Origin: CAUZFZ01 sp963579025
GTDB taxonomy: Bacteria > Planctomycetota > Planctomycetia > Planctomycetales > Planctomycetaceae
Length of the DNA: 64,000 nt
NCBI GenBank assembly: GCA_963579025.1
Contig: CAUZFZ010000031.1
Coordinates: forward strand, 1 to 64,000
Reading direction: 5' to 3'
A program made the position numbers and the translations under genes. The notes beneath the pieces were generated by a model that saw only the letters and a list, made by a program, of their open reading frames with translations, ran no database searches and had not been told where the DNA came from. Below, piece after piece: positions 52,389 through 61,009 of the stretch. The number at the start of each line of letters is the position of its first letter. Position 1 is the stretch's first letter.

Positions 52389-53257
52389 CGCGCGACGACA
52401 GCATTAATCCGTTCGATTTCCGCACGCCGAGTAATCTCGCCGATCAGGTCGAGGACCAGCTCGCGACGTGGCAGCGGACGTTGTGCGAAACCGTTGCCGA
52501 GCAGTGGAATCAACACCTGTCGCAACCGGTGGAGTGGTCTTCCGATTCACGTCATGCGCGCCGAGCGGCGCTGGCGGTCTCACAACTGCCCGCCGCTTCG
52601 CTCGGGCTGCGACTGGCGCTGCGCAGCCGCAATGAGCTTTCTCTCTTCGTCTTCTCGCGACAGATGCTGTTGGGGCTCGTGCAAAACACGATGGGAAATG
52701 TGGGTGAGGAGCTGCCCGCGGACCGTGAACTGACCAGCCTGGAATTGTCGCTGGTCGAGCTGCTGATGCAGGAACTGGTTGTCGCGGCAGGTGATGCGAT
52801 GCCTGGTGCGGAGCCGCTGCCCTGTGATTTTCAGGGTTGGGAACTCCGACCACATCGCACACGGCTCTTTACCAGTTCCGAGAGTCTTGTCGTGTCCACG
52901 TTCACCGTTATCGCTGGAGAGCACAAACACGAATGCACCTGGCTGGTTCGGCAGTCACTCCTGCACGACATGTTTGAGGATGCCTCGGAAGTGCCAGCAG
53001 ACGATGGAGTGGATCACAAGCAGATGCTCGAGCAGGTGGCCCTTGAGATTCCATTCCCGGTTGTGGTGCGTCTCGGCAAAGCGCAGTTGAAACTAATGGA
53101 TCTTGCATCACTCCAGCCTGGTGATGTCATCATTCTGGACCAGCCAATCCGTGAACAACTTGAAGTCGTCGTATCGGACCGTGTTCGATTCAAAGGCCGA
53201 GCCGGACGTTCCGGTTCTCGCCGGGCATTTCAAATCGAAGTTGTTGCAAACGATTAA
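52385..53257 (+). CDS. fliM: C-ring switch protein FliM, without the CheY-binding N-terminus
   Basis: A 290-residue protein. The last 70 residues (EIPFPVVVRLGKAQLKLMDLASLQPGDVIILDQPIREQLEVVVSDRVRFKGRAG) form the SpoA/FliN-like domain, and residues about 85-200 resemble the FliM middle domain (FVFSRQMLLGLVQNTMGN, ELTSLELSLVELLMQELVVAAGDAM). The usual N-terminal CheY-P-binding segment (LSQxEIDALL) is not present; residues 1-60 read differently. It is smaller than E. coli FliM (334). Followed by fliN, so a FliM role is likely. Confidence 0.85.
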   Translation: MTRDDSINPFDFRTPSNLADQVEDQLATWQRTLCETVAEQWNQHLSQPVEWSSDSRHARRAALAVSQLPAASLGLRLALRSRNELSLFVFSRQMLLGLVQNTMGNVGEELPADRELTSLELSLVELLMQELVVAAGDAMPGAEPLPCDFQGWELRPHRTRLFTSSESLVVSTFTVIAGEHKHECTWLVRQSLLHDMFEDASEVPADDGVDHKQMLEQVALEIPFPVVVRLGKAQLKLMDLASLQPGDVIILDQPIREQLEVVVSDRVRFKGRAGRSGSRRAFQIEVVAND

Positions 53258-53275
53258 ATCAGAACAGGTAATGTC

Positions 53276-53680
53276 ATGGCAGATGCACAAAGTGAATCAG
53301 GACAGGTGGGCGTCGCCGAACCGGCTGCGGCAGACTTCGTGCCCGAATCACCAGGGACTGGCGTTGCTACGGAATCTCAAGTGAGGCAGCCGGAGTTTTC
53401 ACCACTGCGTGACGCGTCCGCAGGGCCGGGACCTGGTTCCATTGGTCGATTCTACGACGTTGACGTCACGGTCTGGGCAGAACTGGGAAGAGTGTCAATA
53501 CCACTGGGGCAGCTCGTTCGCTTAAGCGAAGGGTCAGTCATCGAGCTGGGACGTCCGGTGTCTGAACCGATCGACCTGATGGCGCAGGGAGTTCGGGTCG
53601 CAACCGGTGAAGTTGTCGTCGTTGATGACTGCTTCGCATTGCGGATCAAGGAAATCGAAGCCCCTCCGGAAACTCACTGA
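53276..53680 (+). CDS. fliN: C-ring switch protein FliN
   Basis: A 134-residue protein with an N-terminal low-complexity stretch of about 55 residues and the SpoA domain: FYDVDVTVWAELGRVSIPLGQLVRLSEGSVIELGRPVSEPIDLMAQGVRVATGEVVVVDDCFALRIKEI, the FliN core. It forms the lower part of the C-ring with FliM. 12 bp before fliO. Confidence 0.93.
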   Translation: MADAQSESGQVGVAEPAAADFVPESPGTGVATESQVRQPEFSPLRDASAGPGPGSIGRFYDVDVTVWAELGRVSIPLGQLVRLSEGSVIELGRPVSEPIDLMAQGVRVATGEVVVVDDCFALRIKEIEAPPETH

Positions 53681-53692
53681 GAGGAATTCGCC

Positions 53693-54601
53693 ATGCGTGA
53701 ATGGATTCACCGGGCGCAAGTCTACTTTCTGTGTCTACTAACGCTGTCCGTTGGCCACTGGGCAGCGGCCGACGAGCCTGCTCGCCCGCAAGTCGAGCCG
53801 ACCGCCGCAACGTCGGATACGTCTGCGCCGCTTCCGATGCATGTCGATCAGTTCGAAGCCTTGCAGGGACAAGGTCCGTCAACGTTCACAGATCGTCTGC
53901 GGGAACAACTTAAGCAGTCAGAGATGCCGGATCGAGCAATCTCCGACGTGATGCTGGCGTCATTCGAATATGCCGGATCTGAGTCAATCGAGGCCCAATC
54001 CGATACTCCACCAACTTCCAGCAAGCCAGCCTTCACGACGGTACCAGATTCGCTTTCAACTGACTCAACACCGGCAAAAGAAGATACGCCGAACTCCGTG
54101 GACAGCGAGGCCATCCCGGAGTGGACTGGCAACGCTCCCCCGGAAGCACTCGATCTGGAAGAACTCGTAACCCGACTGGCAATCGGGACGGGGATCGTCC
54201 TCCTTGTTGCCGTCGTTTCCGTTCTCGTGATCCGAAAATGGTTGGGACCGGCTGCAACGCTGCGACAACCAGTTACCCAGCGGCTACGGCATATTGAGTC
54301 TCTCGTCCTGCCTCAACGAGCGTCCATCCAGCTTGTTGAACTGGATGGAAGGCCGATTCTGATTGGCATGAATGCCGACGGACTGCAGACCATAACTCCA
54401 ATTGAACGCTCGTTTTCCGAGAGTCTCAGTGCGATCAAAGAAGAGGACACGTCCGAGCCGGTGCCCTTAGACGACGGGTTCGTTACGGCGATCGCTCCGG
54501 AAGAAACGACCGTTTCAACAATACGACCTGCTGCCGAGTCATGGACGGGCAAAGCAGCGGCCTTCCTGAGTTCACACCTGACACCGGCTCGACAGAGCTA
54601 A
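53693..54601 (+). CDS. fliO: FliO-like export gate protein
   Basis: A 302-residue protein with a signal-like first helix (VYFLCLLTLSVGHWAAADE), a long Ser/Thr/Pro-rich periplasmic part, a single membrane helix near residue 165 (LAIGTGIVLLVAVVSVLVI), and a cytosolic FliO-type domain (RHIESLVLPQRASIQLVELDGRPILIGMNADGLQTI). Much longer than E. coli FliO. FliO aids FliP assembly, in keeping with its place directly before fliP. Confidence 0.85.
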   Translation: MREWIHRAQVYFLCLLTLSVGHWAAADEPARPQVEPTAATSDTSAPLPMHVDQFEALQGQGPSTFTDRLREQLKQSEMPDRAISDVMLASFEYAGSESIEAQSDTPPTSSKPAFTTVPDSLSTDSTPAKEDTPNSVDSEAIPEWTGNAPPEALDLEELVTRLAIGTGIVLLVAVVSVLVIRKWLGPAATLRQPVTQRLRHIESLVLPQRASIQLVELDGRPILIGMNADGLQTITPIERSFSESLSAIKEEDTSEPVPLDDGFVTAIAPEETTVSTIRPAAESWTGKAAAFLSSHLTPARQS

Positions 54602-54653
54602 ACACACTCGTACTTCGCGAAACAATCTTGCGTTACACGGCAAAGGGACAAGG

Positions 54654-55334
54654 ATGTCCAACTCGCTGGAACTCGTTGAACAGGTCGCACAGAGCGGCGT
54701 CTTTGACGACATGGCTCCGCCGCTGAAAGTCGCCCTGTTTCTGGGTTCGTTGGCTTTTCTAACGACCGCGCTGGTTACGGTGACGGCGTTCACTCGAATC
54801 GTGATCGTGCTGTCGTTCGTCCGTCGAGCGCTTTCGACGCAGGAGATTCCGCCGACACCAGTGATCCTCGGGCTGTCGATCTTTCTCACGTTTTTCGTGA
54901 TGGGGCCTACCTTTGATCAAGCCACCGAGACGGCGATTGTCCCGTACATCAACGGCAAAATCGAAGGCGGCGAGGCAATCAGCAATGCTGCCAACGCTCT
55001 GCATGGGTTCATGGTCCGTCAGGTCAGGAAGCGAGATCTGGCTCTGTTCATTCATATGGCAAAGATCGAGTCGCCAAAGACGGCCGCTGATACACCGCTA
55101 CGTGTTCTGATTCCAGCATTCATAATCAGCGAACTCAAGACGGCATTCGTCATGGGATTCTGTATCTACATTCCGTTTCTCCTCATCGACCTGGTGGTGT
55201 CTACGATTCTGATGGCGATGGGCATGATGATGATGCCACCGGTTGTCATCTCGACACCGCTGAAGATTCTTCTGTTTGTCCTCGTCGACGGCTGGCAGCT
55301 TGTGACCCAGGCTCTCACCGCCAGCTTCAAGTGA
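54654..55334 (+). CDS. fliP: Flagellar export gate protein FliP
   Basis: A 226-residue membrane protein: LFLGSLAFLTTALVTVTAFTRIVIVLSFVRRALSTQEIPPTPVILGLSIFLTFFVMGPTFDQ, then RVLIPAFIISELKTAFVMGFCIYIPFLLIDLVVSTILMAMGMMMMPPVVISTPLKILLFVLVDGWQL, the FliP signature. It lacks a cleavable signal of E. coli type but begins with a hydrophobic helix after residue 20. Forms the gate with FliQ and FliR encoded at 30 kb. Confidence 0.95.
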   Translation: MSNSLELVEQVAQSGVFDDMAPPLKVALFLGSLAFLTTALVTVTAFTRIVIVLSFVRRALSTQEIPPTPVILGLSIFLTFFVMGPTFDQATETAIVPYINGKIEGGEAISNAANALHGFMVRQVRKRDLALFIHMAKIESPKTAADTPLRVLIPAFIISELKTAFVMGFCIYIPFLLIDLVVSTILMAMGMMMMPPVVISTPLKILLFVLVDGWQLVTQALTASFK

Positions 55335-55408
55335 CTGTATTCAAACACCCCAGTACTGCGTTTGTAATCTGATTCTGTTTCCGAGTTGAACAAGGATGTT
55401 CATCGGCA

Positions 55409-57568
55409 ATGGCAACTCTGGCCGCCACCTCTGACAGTAACATCGCATTCGCTCGACGTAGCGAACTGATGCTGGCTGCGCTACTGCTGATGGTCATCAT
55501 CACGCTGCTTGTGCCGCTGCCGACGATGTTGCTCGACATGCTGCTGGCGATGGACATTGCCGCAACGATTCTGCTGATGCTGATTGCACTCAGCGCGAAG
55601 CAGCCACTCGATCTTTCCGTGTTTCCGTCGCTGCTGCTGCTGCTGACGCTTTACCGACTGTCACTCAATGTCGCGACAACCCGGCTGATTCTGCTCGATG
55701 GAGATGCCGGCCGACTGGTGACCGCGTTCGGCGGAATGGTCGTCGGCGGGAACCTCGTTGTTGGATTGGTCATCTTCCTGATTCTGGTGATCATTCAATT
55801 CGTCGTGATCACAAAGGGAGCTGGTCGGGTTTCCGAAGTTGCGGCGAGATTCACTCTCGATGCATTGCCCGGAAAGCAGATGGCAATCGACGCCGAACTG
55901 AACGCCGGTTCGATCGATGACGTCGAAGCGAAACATCGACGTGCGCATCTGGCCCGGGAAGCCGAGTTCCATGGAGCGATGGATGGTGCGAGCAAATTCG
56001 TTCGCGGGGATGCGATTGCCGGACTGATCATTACGGCAATCAACCTTCTGGGTGGAATCATCCTCGGACTGACCGACGGTCTTGGACTTAGCGAGGCCGT
56101 TCGTCGTTATTCAATTCTGACAGTTGGCGACGGCCTGATTTCACAGATTCCGGCGCTCATCGTGGCGACAACTTCCGGGATGATTGTGACCAAGGCCGCT
56201 TCGGATTCGACCCTTGGTACGGAGATCGGAACACAGCTTCTGGAGAATCGTCGCCCGCTCTACATCGGCGCCGGAATTCTTTTCATTCTCTCGCTGGCTC
56301 CCGGTATGCCGACGCTGCCGTTTCTTGCTGTCAGCCTGGGTCTCGTCATTTTCCTTCGTCGGTCTGACCGGAAGAAGACCGTCGCGACTCCGCCTGCCCC
56401 AACGACTCCTCGACCGAAGAAGGAAGAGCGAGAGGAAGAGCAACTGGACACGTTCCTGCAGACTGACCGGATCGTTGTTGAACTTGGCCGCGACCTCATC
56501 CCGCTCGTTGACTCGAGGCAGTCGAAGGGGCTCGCCGACCGTATCAGTGGGCTCCGTAACGACCTGACTCGGAAACACGATCTGTGGGTTCCGTCGATCC
56601 GAATTCGCGACAACATCGAATTGGCTGGCACCGAATACCGCTTCCTGATTGCTGGCCGCGAGATTAGTCGTTCGACGCTGCATCCCGAGAGGCTTCTGGC
56701 CATCGATCCCGGTGGAGTTCGATTCCAGGTTGACGGCGAGGAGACACAGGAGCCTTCGTTCGGTCTGCCTGCACGGTGGATTCACCAGAACGATCGGCAG
56801 CGGGCCGAGCTTGCGGGCTACACGGTCGTCGATCCTCCCATGGTTCTAATTACGCACCTGGGAGAAATCCTGCAGAGACACGCGTCCGAGCTGCTTAGTC
56901 GTGAGGACTTAACTCGCATGCTTGAGCGGCTGCGCGACACGGCACCAACCATCGTCGACGAACTCAAGCCGGACCTGCTTCGAGTTGGAGTCGTTCACAG
57001 TGTCCTCGTACAGCTCCTGCAGGAGCGGGTGCCGATTACAAATCTCGTCGGCATAGTGGAATCGCTCGTCAGCCACGCGGCACGGACAAAAGACCCGGCG
57101 GAACTCGTGGAGCGGGTTCGGACGGATCTTTCCCGAGACATCTGTGACCGCTTTCGTGATGCCGACGGTCGCGTGCGTGTCATCGTGCTTGAGCCGCACC
57201 TGGAAATGAAACTGCGAGAGTGTCTGCAGGACAACGGCAACCTGGCCTTACCGCCGGCTCAATACGAGAAACTGGCGACCCGACTAAATGAAGAGTGGCA
57301 GAAACTGGCGCTGCAGGAACAGGAAGCCGCTCTGCTTGTTGACGGAACGCTTCGCCGGCCGACGCGACGATCTGTCGAACGTGCCGTGCGCGACCTTGCT
57401 GTCATTTCTTACACGGAAATACCCACCGATCTGATCATCGAGCCGGTGGCCATGCTCCGCTTGAACGAGATCTTTCCGGCGCAGACGTCAGCGGACGTTC
57501 CAACTTCCATGTCGACTCCGTCGGCACCGGTATCCGCGTCTCCTTTGACTGACTTGAACGCTGCATAA
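55409..57568 (+). CDS. flhA: Flagellar export gate protein FlhA
   Basis: A 719-residue protein with about seven to eight membrane helices in the first 320 residues and a large cytosolic domain. Clear marks: SLNVATTRLILLDGDAG, VVITKGAGRVSEVAARFTLDALPGKQMAIDAELNAGSIDDVEAKHRRAHLAREAEFHGAMDGASKFVRGDAIAGLIITAINLLGG, then REDLTRMLERLRDTAPTIVDELKPDLLRVGVVHSVLVQLLQERVPITNLVGIVESL. It is the main export-gate component and chaperone docking site. The cytosolic linker near 325-365 is charged (EEREEEQ). Confidence 0.96.
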   Translation: MATLAATSDSNIAFARRSELMLAALLLMVIITLLVPLPTMLLDMLLAMDIAATILLMLIALSAKQPLDLSVFPSLLLLLTLYRLSLNVATTRLILLDGDAGRLVTAFGGMVVGGNLVVGLVIFLILVIIQFVVITKGAGRVSEVAARFTLDALPGKQMAIDAELNAGSIDDVEAKHRRAHLAREAEFHGAMDGASKFVRGDAIAGLIITAINLLGGIILGLTDGLGLSEAVRRYSILTVGDGLISQIPALIVATTSGMIVTKAASDSTLGTEIGTQLLENRRPLYIGAGILFILSLAPGMPTLPFLAVSLGLVIFLRRSDRKKTVATPPAPTTPRPKKEEREEEQLDTFLQTDRIVVELGRDLIPLVDSRQSKGLADRISGLRNDLTRKHDLWVPSIRIRDNIELAGTEYRFLIAGREISRSTLHPERLLAIDPGGVRFQVDGEETQEPSFGLPARWIHQNDRQRAELAGYTVVDPPMVLITHLGEILQRHASELLSREDLTRMLERLRDTAPTIVDELKPDLLRVGVVHSVLVQLLQERVPITNLVGIVESLVSHAARTKDPAELVERVRTDLSRDICDRFRDADGRVRVIVLEPHLEMKLRECLQDNGNLALPPAQYEKLATRLNEEWQKLALQEQEAALLVDGTLRRPTRRSVERAVRDLAVISYTEIPTDLIIEPVAMLRLNEIFPAQTSADVPTSMSTPSAPVSASPLTDLNAA

Positions 57569-57576
57569 GGACTTCA

Positions 57577-57792
57577 ATGAGTATTCACTCTGCATCAACG
57601 AAACGGCAACCGGCCCGTCCCTGGGGACGCGCGGCCGGGCTGTTGACGGGATGCGCTGTCACTCTGACTGGCGTAGCGATCGGACTGAATCCCGACGTGA
57701 TTGCAATTCGCGCTAGCTGCAGTGGCATACTGATCGGCACGCTCACGGCAATTGGCATGGCATTTCTCCGTTCCTCTCAGGAAAGGGGATAG
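57577..57792 (+). CDS. Small two-helix membrane protein of unknown function
   Basis: A 71-residue ORF between flhA and fliA, with an ATG 9 bp after the flhA stop and a gap of only 2 bp to fliA. It has two hydrophobic stretches (AAGLLTGCAVTLTGVAIGL and GILIGTLTAIGMAFL). I do not recognise it. In many flagellar loci flhF and flhG sit here; this ORF resembles neither, so the usual localisation genes are missing from the site. Confidence 0.65.
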   Translation: MSIHSASTKRQPARPWGRAAGLLTGCAVTLTGVAIGLNPDVIAIRASCSGILIGTLTAIGMAFLRSSQERG

Positions 57793-57794
57793 TC

Positions 57795-58481
57795 ATGCAA
57801 AACGCGTTAAAAGCGTACCAGCGAACACAGCGGGACCAATTGATTCAGGACCATCTGGAGTATGTCCAGCACGTCATTCATCAAATGCTCAGCCGACTTC
57901 CGGATGGTGTTGATCTTGAAAACCTACAGCAGGCGGGTGTGTATGGTCTCGTCCAGGCGGCATCGCAATTTGAGCCCGGCCGCGGAACCAAATTCTCGAC
58001 GTTTGCCTATCGCCGTATCAAAGGAGAAGTGATCGACGAGTTGCGTCGAAACAGTCCGCTGTCGCAGGAGATGCTGCGGCGAATCGGGTTGGTTCAGCAA
58101 TCTCTGGAGATTCTCACTCCACCTGTCACGACAGCCGCTCTTGCCGCACACACTGGACTGACTACGGAAAAAGTGGAGTCTGCTCTTGAAGCGCGACGTC
58201 TGACAACGTCCTCGATCCTCGACGAAGAACTGATGTCCGCATCCGACACGGATGAAACCACAAACGACGCTGACGCGCTGCAGGACGAACAGAAACAGCT
58301 ACTGGCGTCGGGAATCAAGTCGCTCCCGGACCAGCAACGAATTGTGCTGACGATGTACTACCTCGACGACATGCGACTGAAGGAAATAGCCCAGGTGATG
58401 AACCTCTCCGAGTCCCGTATTTCACGTGTTCTTTCCCAGGCGGAGTTCCGACTTCGGGAGTTCGTGCGAGCAAAGGAGTGA
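57795..58481 (+). CDS. fliA: Flagellar sigma factor FliA (sigma-28)
   Basis: A 228-residue sigma-70 type factor of FliA class: QDHLEYVQHVIHQMLSRLPDGVDLENLQQAGVYGLVQAASQFEPGRGTKFSTFAYRRIKGEVIDELRRNSPL (region 2 with the FliA-type IKGEVIDELR), and VLTMYYLDDMRLKEIAQVMNLSESRISRVLSQAEFRLREF (region 4). It would transcribe late flagellar genes, probably flagellin outside the window. AAAGGGGAT precedes the ATG. No FlgM gene was recognised. Confidence 0.95.
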   Translation: MQNALKAYQRTQRDQLIQDHLEYVQHVIHQMLSRLPDGVDLENLQQAGVYGLVQAASQFEPGRGTKFSTFAYRRIKGEVIDELRRNSPLSQEMLRRIGLVQQSLEILTPPVTTAALAAHTGLTTEKVESALEARRLTTSSILDEELMSASDTDETTNDADALQDEQKQLLASGIKSLPDQQRIVLTMYYLDDMRLKEIAQVMNLSESRISRVLSQAEFRLREFVRAKE

Positions 58482-58484
58482 AGC

Positions 58485-58676
58485 ATGGCGTCTTTCTCAG
58501 TCAATCCCATTGGATCGTATGCCAACTGGCCCGAGCATCGCCAGAAAGACGGCGACCGCAAGAAGCCTCGCAGCGAACAGGCAACACGATCGCCTGACGA
58601 TGTCGAGCCGGATGAACAAAAGCCGCGAGCGGCAGACGACGGCCCGGTCGGGACTGAGATCGACATCGAAGTGTAA
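58485..58676 (+). CDS. Small hydrophilic ORF after fliA
   Basis: A 63-residue polar, proline- and charge-rich ORF with a good AAAGGAG box, starting 3 bp after the fliA stop. It matches nothing I recognise. Its position after fliA is one that FlgM-like anti-sigma factors sometimes have, but I see no FlgM C-terminal helix pattern. Reality of the gene is supported by its spacing and ribosome site only. Confidence 0.5.
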   Translation: MASFSVNPIGSYANWPEHRQKDGDRKKPRSEQATRSPDDVEPDEQKPRAADDGPVGTEIDIEV

Positions 58677-58719
58677 GTAGAGCGTTTCCGTTAGTGAGAC
58701 TTCAGCTGTGGAGAGAAAC

Positions 58720-58935
58720 ATGGGGGCACCATCCGTAGTCAGCGGCCTGGCGCGTGGTCGCGTGATTCGCGGCTCGACGCTTGCCAGCGACGACTTGTCG
58801 TCTGTGGCAATTCCCGCCGGTCCGGGGCATCAACAGACCGAAGTGCATCTCATTCGTGAAGGTGACATTGTTCGAGAGATCGAGGTTACCTGTTCATGTG
58901 GTGAAGTCCTGCGTCTCCTCTGCCAATACGATTGA
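58720..58935 (+). CDS. Small protein with CxC motif, unknown
   Basis: A 71-residue ORF, start ATG 58720 after GGAGAGAA. It reads VSGLARGRVIRGSTL then an acidic stretch and a C-terminal half EVHLIREGDIVREIEVTCSCGEVLRLLCQYD with CSC and a last Cys, a possible metal site. It is unknown to me but spaced like a real gene within the flagellar group, and overlaps no neighbour. Confidence 0.6.
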   Translation: MGAPSVVSGLARGRVIRGSTLASDDLSSVAIPAGPGHQQTEVHLIREGDIVREIEVTCSCGEVLRLLCQYD

Positions 58936-58945
58936 GAAACAAACA

Positions 58946-59530
58946 ATGTATCAACCCATTCTTGCTGTGTGTGCGTGTGTCTCCTGCCTTGTCGGTTGCG
59001 GGTACACTTTACGTCCGCAACCGGTGTGCCCATTGGAGGCCGTCGCCACTCCGCCCCTGGGATCTATTCCAAACGACAATGACGTGAAGCTTTTCACACC
59101 AGGCAGTCCTTCGTCCGAACAGCTGCGACAGATTGAAGAACTGCAGCATAGTCTTCACCAGACATCAATGCATCTTCGCAGTGCAAGCGACGAGCATGAG
59201 ATGCTACTCACGGAAGTCGAAATATATCGGTCCGACCTCGCCAATCTTGAATCGCAGAACAAGAACAACGTGCAGGAGATGCAACGACAGACGACGCAGT
59301 TAGAAGAAGGACAGCGGAAGCTGCTTGAACAGGACGAGCAGCTTGCCGATGTCACGCGCAGACTCCAGGCCGAGCAGCAACAGGGGATCGCTCTCAGAAG
59401 CCAATTGCAGCTCGTGAACGATGCCCGACAGGCCGAACAGGCCGAAACGCTCCAGATGCTTGATGAGTTGATTACGAAACATCAACTCGCTGTGCCTGGC
59501 GTTGAGTCGACAACCACCAACAGCAATTGA
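58946..59530 (+). CDS. Coiled-coil lipoprotein of unknown function
   Basis: A 194-residue protein with a lipoprotein signal (MYQPILAVCACVSCLVGC, lipobox LVGC at residue 18). The mature part from residue 65 to about 185 is a long coiled coil (EQLRQIEELQHSLHQTSMHL, LLTEVEIYRSDLANLESQNKNNVQEMQRQTTQLEEGQRKLLEQDEQLADVTRRLQAEQQ). It is probably a periplasmic, outer- or inner-membrane anchored coiled-coil protein. Between the small CxC gene and the sigma-54 activator it may be a flagellar or envelope linker, but no family name fits. Confidence 0.7.
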   Translation: MYQPILAVCACVSCLVGCGYTLRPQPVCPLEAVATPPLGSIPNDNDVKLFTPGSPSSEQLRQIEELQHSLHQTSMHLRSASDEHEMLLTEVEIYRSDLANLESQNKNNVQEMQRQTTQLEEGQRKLLEQDEQLADVTRRLQAEQQQGIALRSQLQLVNDARQAEQAETLQMLDELITKHQLAVPGVESTTTNSN

Positions 59531-59564
59531 CACCAGACGTGACTGCAAGGCAGAGGCAACATCG

Positions 59565-60707
59565 ATGACAGCGGTTCCGATTCCAACATCACCAATTCCG
59601 CTTGCGGGCTCCAACCCGAAAGCTGCCGCAACACGTGCGCCGGCATACCCGCGGATACAGAGCCACGCTGGCATCGCTGCATCCATCGATGATCTGAAGG
59701 GATTTCTGGCGAACGAGTCTGAATTCAATTCCGGCATCGTTGGTAGCTCGCCTCAACTGAACCGCGTGCTTCATGTCGCGCAACAGTACGCTCACAGTTC
59801 AGCGCCTGTGTTGATTTCGGGCGAAAGCGGAACTGGAAAAGAACTTGTCGCAAAGATGATCCACGTTTTGAGTGGACGCCGCGACAAGCCGTATCTGCAA
59901 ATCAACTGCGCGGCGCTTTCAGAAGGCCTGATTGAAAGCGAGCTCTTCGGTCATGAAAAAGGCGCATTTACAGGAGCCGATTCTGCCAGGACAGGCAAAT
60001 TCGAAGCCGCTGACGGCGGCACACTGTTGCTGGATGAGATTGGCGAAATGCCGCAGCAACTGCAGGCAAAGCTCCTGCGTGTGCTGGAGCAGTTTGAATT
60101 TCAGCGTGTCGGTGGCAATACGCCAGTGACGGTCAATACGCGAATCATTGCCACCACAAATCGAGTGTTGTCCGACGAAGTAGAGCGAAATACATTTCGG
60201 CTGGACCTGTTCCACCGTTTGAGTGTTCTAAATCTGACGATTCCGCCACTTCGAGAACGACGCGCGGACATCTCGGAACTCGTCTCGGCATTCGTTCACA
60301 GCTTTCAATCTGAGTCGGTTGTTTCCATTCAGGCAATTTCAACGGCTGCAATGCAGGTATTGATCCAGCATGACTGGCTTGGCAATGTTCGGGAGTTGCG
60401 CAATGCCATTCGGCATGCGTGCGTGGTGAACGCGACGGGCACACTCGAGGCGACTGATTTTCCAGACTCACTCCGATCCGCTGGAACTCCCGTCATTAGG
60501 GCGCAGCCTGTCGCTCTTCGCCGTTCCGACCCGTTTCAGGAACTGGCGGAACAAATCATCGACCTGCCACTCGACGAGATCGAAGAGCGTGTCATTGCGG
60601 CGACTCTGGCGAGATTCGACGGCAACAAAGCCGCAGCGGCAAGACACCTGGGTATCACAGCGCGGACGATCAGCAACAAGCTGCAGAGGTACTCAGGAGA
60701 CGAGTAG
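59565..60707 (+). CDS. Sigma-54-dependent activator without receiver domain
   Basis: A 380-residue AAA+ enhancer-binding protein: Walker A GESGTGKE (86-93), sigma-54-contacting loop GAFTGA (133-138), Walker B LLLDEIGEMP (154-163), an arginine-finger region (FRLDLFHRLSVLNL), and a Fis-type HTH near the end (VIAATLARFDGNKAAAARHLGITARTISNKLQRY). The first 55 residues are not a receiver or GAF domain, so activity is not set by phosphorylation of this protein, as in FleQ-like regulators. ATG 59565 chosen by GAGG. It stands 240 bp before a consensus sigma-54 promoter. Confidence 0.92.
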   Translation: MTAVPIPTSPIPLAGSNPKAAATRAPAYPRIQSHAGIAASIDDLKGFLANESEFNSGIVGSSPQLNRVLHVAQQYAHSSAPVLISGESGTGKELVAKMIHVLSGRRDKPYLQINCAALSEGLIESELFGHEKGAFTGADSARTGKFEAADGGTLLLDEIGEMPQQLQAKLLRVLEQFEFQRVGGNTPVTVNTRIIATTNRVLSDEVERNTFRLDLFHRLSVLNLTIPPLRERRADISELVSAFVHSFQSESVVSIQAISTAAMQVLIQHDWLGNVRELRNAIRHACVVNATGTLEATDFPDSLRSAGTPVIRAQPVALRRSDPFQELAEQIIDLPLDEIEERVIAATLARFDGNKAAAARHLGITARTISNKLQRYSGDE

Positions 60708-60930
60708 CGACGTTTGATGGGATAGCTTGCGAAGCGACCCGCAGTGGCCAGGGACGTCCGGTCGCCGCGAATAGGAATTCCTCACTGGGCGCGGTATTCA
60801 CCTCATGATGCGGAACCAAGTTCGCATCCCATGTGAAAAGAACGCTCGCCCTGCTTTGTTGAACGGAGAAGCCGGGCTGCTGACCACCAGGCCGTATCTG
60901 GTGTACGCGTAACAGGATACGCCGCGCGAT

Positions 60931-60963
60931 GTGCCAATTTGCGGAATTGGCACGTCGATTGCA
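60931..60963 (+). promoter_or_regulatory. Sigma-54 promoter with overlapping 9-bp inverted repeat
   Basis: TGGCACGTCGATTGCA (60948-60963) matches the sigma-54 consensus TGGCAC-N5-TTGCA, with the -24 and -12 elements fully conserved. The ATG of fliK follows at 61010, about 47 bp downstream. Overlapping its -24 element is a perfect inverted repeat GTGCCAATT (60931-60939) and AATTGGCAC (60945-60953) with 5 bases between. The gap from 60708 to 60930 shows nothing else I recognise; an activator site may lie there. Confidence 0.85.
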
Positions 60964-61009
60964 ACTAATGACAGGACCTCCCTGTCCTCGTTGTTGTTGG
61001 TTGCGCCCG

